In this document: piece by piece, positions 5,940-8,959 of the stretch
How the letters are laid out: each line of letters starts with the position of its first letter
How positions within the stretch are numbered: the first letter of the stretch is position 1
NCBI GenBank assembly: GCA_002438345.1
Contig: DJUJ01000057.1
Span: forward strand, 35,588-44,546
Source of the DNA: Paenibacillus sp. UBA6285
GTDB lineage: Bacteria; Bacillota; Bacilli; Paenibacillales; Paenibacillaceae
Reading direction: 5' to 3'
Length of the DNA stretch: 8,959 nt
Made by a program: the position numbers and the translations under genes
Notes under the pieces: generated by a model
Told to the model about the DNA's origin: nothing
Seen by the model: only the letters and a program-made list of their open reading frames with translations
Database searches by the model: none

Positions 5940-7295
5940 CTATTCTGTAAGTCTTGCTTCCAGCTCTGCCTTTTCTTTTTCGTAACCCGGTTTGCCAAGT
6001 AGCGCAAACATATTCTTCTTGTAAGCTTCTACGCCTGGTTGGTCAAATGGGTTAACACCGAGCAGGTAACCGCTGATGCCGCAAGCTTTTTCAAAGAAGT
6101 AAACCAGATAACCAAATGTGTATGGTGTTTGATCAGGAATAGTAACGATAAGGTTAGGTACTTGACCATCTGTATGCGCGAGCATTGTACCTTGGAAAGC
6201 CTTCTTATTCACGAAATCCATAGTCTTTCCTGTTAAGAAGTTCAAGCCATCCAGATCATCTGGATCGTTCTCAATGGTCACATGATGAGCCACTTGATCT
6301 ACTTGGATTACCGTTTCGAAGATATTACGGTTACCTTCTTGGATAAATTGACCCATGGAGTGTAGATCCGTGGAGAAATCAACGGAAGAAGGATAAATTC
6401 CTTTGAAATCCTTACCTTCGCTCTCGCCAAACAATTGTTTCCACCACTCCGATACAAAGTGTAAGGACGGCTCATAGTTAACGAGGATTTCAGTTGTCTT
6501 ACCTTTGCGATAAAGAGCGTTACGAACTGCAGCATATTGATAAGCTTGGTTAGTAGCTACATCTGGATTGTTGAACTCATCCGCAGCGGCAGCAGCACCT
6601 TGCATCATCTCTTCAATGTTAATACCTGCTACAGCGATTGGAAGCAAGCCTACAGGTGTCAATACAGAATAACGTCCGCCTACATCGTCTGGAATGATGA
6701 AGGATTCATAACCTTCTTCAGTAGCCAATTTCTTAAGGGCGCCTTTTTCCTTGTCTGTAGTAGCATAAATACGTTTACGAGCTTCTTCCTTGCCGTATTT
6801 CTTCTCCAGAGCAGCGCGGAAAATGCGGAAAGCAATGGCTGGCTCAGTAGTAGTTCCTGATTTGGAGATTACGTTCACAGAGAAGTCTTTGCCTTCTACT
6901 AGATCAAGCAAATGCGTGATGTATGTAGAACTAATGTTATTACCCGCAAAATAAACTTCTGGAGTTTTGCGCTTATCTTTAGAAAGGTTATTGTAAAAAG
7001 AATGCGAGAGCGCTTCAATGGCTGCGCGTGCTCCCAGATAAGAACCACCAATACCAATTACAATCAGTACTTCGGAATCGCTCTGGATCTTCTTTGCAGC
7101 TTGCTGAATGCGAGCGAATTCTTCCTTATCATATGCTGATGGAAGATCAATCCATCCAAGGTAGTCGGAACCTGCACCCGTCTTATTATGCAACTGTTCG
7201 TGTGCTAGCTTAACTGGGGCGGCAAGGTTGTCAATTTCTTGTTGGTTGAAGAATGAAAGTGCTTTGGTGTAGTCAAAATTAATCTTCTTAGACAT
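5940..7295 (-). CDS. pgi: Glucose-6-phosphate isomerase
   Basis: This enzyme interconverts glucose 6-phosphate and fructose 6-phosphate in glycolysis and gluconeogenesis, in the cytoplasm. From the ATG at 7295 the protein is 451 residues, the usual size of the short Bacilli form. Both family signatures are present: [14 protein letters not shown] (203-216) and [19 protein letters not shown] (409-427). Sugar-phosphate-binding [11 protein letters not shown] (143-153), Glu291 in GESEGK, His312 in DLHSMGQF and Lys426 correspond to the known catalytic residues. The reading frame stays open upstream to 7400, but [13 protein letters not shown] is the conserved N terminus and AGGAGG lies 12 bases before this ATG, so the longer form is rejected. 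The gene diverges from the dehydrogenase gene at 7530, and yigZ follows on the same strand after a hairpin. Confidence 0.96.
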   Translation of the reverse strand: MSKKINFDYTKALSFFNQQEIDNLAAPVKLAHEQLHNKTGAGSDYLGWIDLPSAYDKEEFARIQQAAKKIQSDSEVLIVIGIGGSYLGARAAIEALSHSFYNNLSKDKRKTPEVYFAGNNISSTYITHLLDLVEGKDFSVNVISKSGTTTEPAIAFRIFRAALEKKYGKEEARKRIYATTDKEKGALKKLATEEGYESFIIPDDVGGRYSVLTPVGLLPIAVAGINIEEMMQGAAAAADEFNNPDVATNQAYQYAAVRNALYRKGKTTEILVNYEPSLHFVSEWWKQLFGESEGKDFKGIYPSSVDFSTDLHSMGQFIQEGNRNIFETVIQVDQVAHHVTIENDPDDLDGLNFLTGKTMDFVNKKAFQGTMLAHTDGQVPNLIVTIPDQTPYTFGYLVYFFEKACGISGYLLGVNPFDQPGVEAYKKNMFALLGKPGYEKEKAELEARLTE

Positions 7296-7349
7296 CGGTA
7301 ATGGTAACCTCCTGATTATCTCTTTAAATTTGAAACCGCTTGTTACAAC

Positions 7350-7387
7350 TTTATAATTAGGATACTTTAATTTGTCTTGACTGGCAA
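7350..7387 (-). promoter_or_regulatory. Probable sigma-A promoter(s) for pgi
   Basis: On the minus strand TTGCCA (7387-7382, five of six) is followed after 17 bases by TATCCT (7364-7359, four of six). An overlapping alternative is AAGACA (7378-7373) with TATAAA (7355-7350, five of six), also with a 17-base spacer. Either would start transcription roughly 45-60 bases before the pgi ATG at 7295, so the longer pgi frame would begin upstream of the transcript. Confidence 0.5.
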
Positions 7388-7436
7388 GGTCTTCGGGCAC
7401 ATCCCGAGCTTTAGAACCAAGTTTTTGAAAGTTTCA

Positions 7437-7450
7437 TGGAAGCGTTTTCC
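7437..7450. promoter_or_regulatory. Candidate CcpA-binding cre site
   Basis: TGGAAGCGTTTTCC matches the Bacillus cre consensus TGNAANCGNWWNCA at all positions but the last. It lies between the divergent pgi and dehydrogenase promoters, about 50 bases upstream of the pgi -35 and about 50 bases before the plus-strand -10 element. A position upstream of a promoter would fit CcpA activation better than roadblock repression. The assignment rests on the motif only. Confidence 0.35.
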
Positions 7451-7494
7451 GCATCAATAGGCATGGCTGAGCTGTGGTGCTAGCCTATGTGCCA

Positions 7495-7503
7495 TGATAG
7501 AAT
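7495..7503 (+). promoter_or_regulatory. Extended -10 promoter for the hydroxyacid dehydrogenase gene
   Basis: TGATAGAAT is an extended -10 element 26 bases before the ATG at 7530. There is no good -35 at the expected distance (about 7475-7480). It lies within a 13-base sequence, ATGATAGAATAAA, identical to the one before the carboxypeptidase gene. Short inverted repeats overlap its upstream edge (7462-7467 with 7491-7496). Confidence 0.5.
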
Positions 7504-7529
7504 AAAGAAAACGGAAGGTGGCTATACAA

Positions 7530-8429
7530 ATGAAACAAATCGGATTTATCGGTCTCGGAACGATGGGAGCACCAATGGCTTCTAACTTGCTACGCGGCGG
7601 CTTTCAAGTGACGGTGTACAACCGTACGGCAGCTAAATGTAAGCCTCTTGAAGCAGAAGGTGCCCAGACTGCCCTTACGCCACGTGCTGCGGCTGAAGGT
7701 AAGGATGTTATTATTACCATGATCAGTAATGATGATTCGGTTCGTGAAGTGTTCTATGGTCAGGATGGTATTCTCGACGCTCTTAAGCCAGGCGGCCTGA
7801 TTATTGATTCCAGCACGATTTCTCCGGGACTAGTTCATGAAATTGCCACAGCTGTAGAAGCTCGCGGTGGACATTTCCTAGACGCACCAGTAACTGGCAG
7901 CAAACCGGCAGCTATAGAAGGCACCTTGGTGTTCATGGTCGGCGGCAGCGCTGAAGTCATAGAACAAAATCGCGATATCTTCGATACTTTGGGTAAAAAG
8001 CTGATACATATGGGTGAGAACGGCAGCGGCGCTGTAGCCAAGCTGGCCCATAATGCTATGGTCGGCATTCACAACGTTGCCCTAGCTGAAGGGTTCGCTA
8101 TTGCTGTAAAATCAGGTGTTCCTGCTGACAAGTTCCTGGAACTGGTGCAGCTTGGTTCTGCGGGTAGCAAACAGGCTGAGCTTAAAGGCCGTAAAATCAT
8201 AGAAAATGATTTCAGCAATCAGTTCTCTCTTGCGTTAATGTTAAAGGATCTGAAGTTGGCCTCTGCACACAGCGATTCCACAGGCGTTCCTTCTCCTATG
8301 CTGGGATTAGCCAAAAGCATGTTTCAAGCCGGGTTTACCCAAGGCTACGGCGATGAAGACCTCTCTGCTGTTGTGAAATGCTATGAAGAGTGGATCGGAC
8401 AAAAGATGGGTTCAACTGTATCCGAATAA
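7530..8429 (+). CDS. NAD(P)-dependent beta-hydroxyacid dehydrogenase (3-hydroxyisobutyrate dehydrogenase family)
   Basis: This oxidoreductase reversibly reduces a short aldehyde or keto acid; relatives act on 3-hydroxyisobutyrate, tartronate semialdehyde, glyoxylate or succinic semialdehyde, and the substrate here is unknown. From the ATG at 7530 it has 299 residues, normal for the family. The Rossmann motif GLGTMG is at 8-13. NRT at 31-33 places an Arg after the second strand, which suggests NADP(H). Next come the substrate loop DAPVTGSKPA (118-127), catalytic Lys171 with Asn175 in KLAHN, and KDLKLA (239-244). The GTG at 7518 opens the frame four codons earlier but lies inside GGAAGGTGG, which is the ribosome binding site for the ATG, so I reject it. 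Neighbours do not identify a pathway. A terminator follows closely, so it is probably monocistronic. Confidence 0.9.
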   Translation: MKQIGFIGLGTMGAPMASNLLRGGFQVTVYNRTAAKCKPLEAEGAQTALTPRAAAEGKDVIITMISNDDSVREVFYGQDGILDALKPGGLIIDSSTISPGLVHEIATAVEARGGHFLDAPVTGSKPAAIEGTLVFMVGGSAEVIEQNRDIFDTLGKKLIHMGENGSGAVAKLAHNAMVGIHNVALAEGFAIAVKSGVPADKFLELVQLGSAGSKQAELKGRKIIENDFSNQFSLALMLKDLKLASAHSDSTGVPSPMLGLAKSMFQAGFTQGYGDEDLSAVVKCYEEWIGQKMGSTVSE

Positions 8430-8435
8430 ACTTAT

Positions 8436-8479
8436 GACCGTTTCCCACATGGTTTTCAATGTGAGAGGCGGTCTTTTTT
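8436..8479 (+). terminator. Intrinsic terminator of the hydroxyacid dehydrogenase gene
   Basis: GACCGTTTCCCACAT (8436-8450) pairs with ATGTGAGAGGCGGTC (8459-8473) with two G-U pairs and one mismatch around an 8-base loop, followed by six Ts (8474-8479). It begins 6 bases after the stop codon. The 75 bases between it and the ppnP terminator hold no gene. Confidence 0.9.
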
Positions 8480-8557
8480 AACAAATTAATTACTTATACA
8501 GTTAAAATATACGAACGTTTGTTTCTATTCATAACACTGAATTATCGTTTGAAGTGC

Positions 8558-8596
8558 AAGAAAAAGAAGAGAAAGCCCTGCTTTTCAGCAGAGCTT
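8558..8596 (-). terminator. Intrinsic terminator of ppnP
   Basis: On the minus strand AAGCTCTGC (8596-8588) pairs fully with GCAGGGCTT (8581-8573), allowing one G-U pair, around a 6-base loop. A pyrimidine-rich, T-rich run follows (TCTCTTCTTTTTCTT). It lies about 15 bases past the ppnP stop. Confidence 0.8.
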
Positions 8597-8610
8597 CCTT
8601 TAATTATGTT

Positions 8611-8928
8611 TTATAGAACTGGGTAAGAACAGCAATAATCAGTTACACCGAATACTTCCAACGCAAATTTTGAGTTACCAGGAACATTGAACGTCTCCGC
8701 TCCCTTTATCTCCTGCCATACTTCACTCCCAGGTAGCAGCACCTTAAGATCACCGGACAGAATTTCCATAATTTCAGGACCATCCGTACCAAATTCATAC
8801 ACGCCAGGCAACATGATGCCAAGTGTGACCTTAGTTCCATCCTGCAAAATTACCGTACGGCTGGTTACTTGTCCGCCATAATATACATTGGCTGCTTTTT
8901 CAATCGTTGCGTTGTTAAACTGACTCAT
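8611..8928 (-). CDS. ppnP: Pyrimidine/purine nucleoside phosphorylase PpnP (YaiE family)
   Basis: This small cupin-fold enzyme is expected to phosphorolyse several nucleosides to the base and ribose 1-phosphate, a salvage reaction in the cytoplasm. The 105-residue protein shows the family pattern along its length: [25 protein letters not shown] (18-42), Y-E-F-G-T (44-48), [20 protein letters not shown] (52-71), [11 protein letters not shown] (80-90) and the C-terminal hallmark VTDYCCSY (95-102). It is slightly longer than the E. coli protein (94 residues). AGGGGGAG lies about 9 bases before the ATG at 8928. The gene stands alone, converging on the dehydrogenase gene, with its own terminator. 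The promoter lies at or beyond the right edge and cannot be assessed. The activity comes from the family; nothing here tests it. Confidence 0.92.
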   Translation of the reverse strand: MSQFNNATIEKAANVYYGGQVTSRTVILQDGTKVTLGIMLPGVYEFGTDGPEIMEILSGDLKVLLPGSEVWQEIKGAETFNVPGNSKFALEVFGVTDYCCSYPVL

Positions 8929-8959
8929 TACTTGTTCTCCCCCTAATGATTATTCAGTT

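Noticed and set aside
7296..7400. In-frame N-terminal extension of pgi by 35 residues
   Set aside because: The conserved Pgi N terminus begins at MSKKINFDY with AGGAGG upstream, and the extension overlaps the predicted pgi promoter.
8512..8525. LexA/DinR-like sequence CGAACGTTTGTTTC
   Set aside because: It differs from the Bacillus SOS box at two positions and lies between two convergent genes, away from any promoter, so there is nothing for it to control.
1..8959. CRISPR array, prophage, insertion sequence, tRNA or rRNA
   Set aside because: I saw no regularly spaced repeats, transposase or integrase genes, phage genes, or tRNA/rRNA sequences on either strand.

Overview
The window looks like chromosomal DNA of a low-to-moderate GC Bacillota, most likely Paenibacillus or a close relative. 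The evidence is strong AGGAGG-type ribosome binding sites, a TTG start, an ATGA stop/start overlap, intrinsic terminators with U tracts, a Gram-positive lipoprotein signal, and protein sequences that read like Bacilli homologues (a 451-residue Pgi, a VanY-type carboxypeptidase, YigZ/YvyE). The genus is an inference from sequence style; no search was run.

Layout. Positions 1-3313 (minus strand) hold a sulfate/thiosulfate ABC importer, read right to left as cysT-cysW-cysA and then, after a 320-base gap with a large palindromic element, the 5' end of the substrate-binding lipoprotein gene, which runs off the left edge. Positions 3314-3653 are a divergent promoter region. A secreted M15-family D,D-carboxypeptidase gene (3654-4403, plus) converges on a minus-strand pair, yigZ-tetR (5807-4589). 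A hairpin with a perfect 22-bp stem and a U tract on the minus strand lies between them. Upstream of yigZ on the same strand is pgi (7295-5940). pgi diverges from a beta-hydroxyacid dehydrogenase gene (7530-8429, plus), with a possible CcpA (cre) site between them. The dehydrogenase gene converges on ppnP (8928-8611, minus), and each has its own terminator.

How the genes fit together. The cys genes form one machine: the lipoprotein captures sulfate outside the membrane, CysT/CysW form the channel and CysA supplies ATP hydrolysis. The rest are mostly independent housekeeping genes: peptidoglycan trimming, glycolysis, a YigZ-family protein cotranscribed with a TetR regulator, short-chain hydroxyacid reduction and nucleoside phosphorolysis. 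Nothing in the window amounts to a convincing new biological system. The items most worth a second look are non-coding: the palindrome separating cysA from the binding-protein gene, a terminator-like hairpin with no gene upstream of it, the cre-like site, and an identical 13-base -10 region shared by two promoters.
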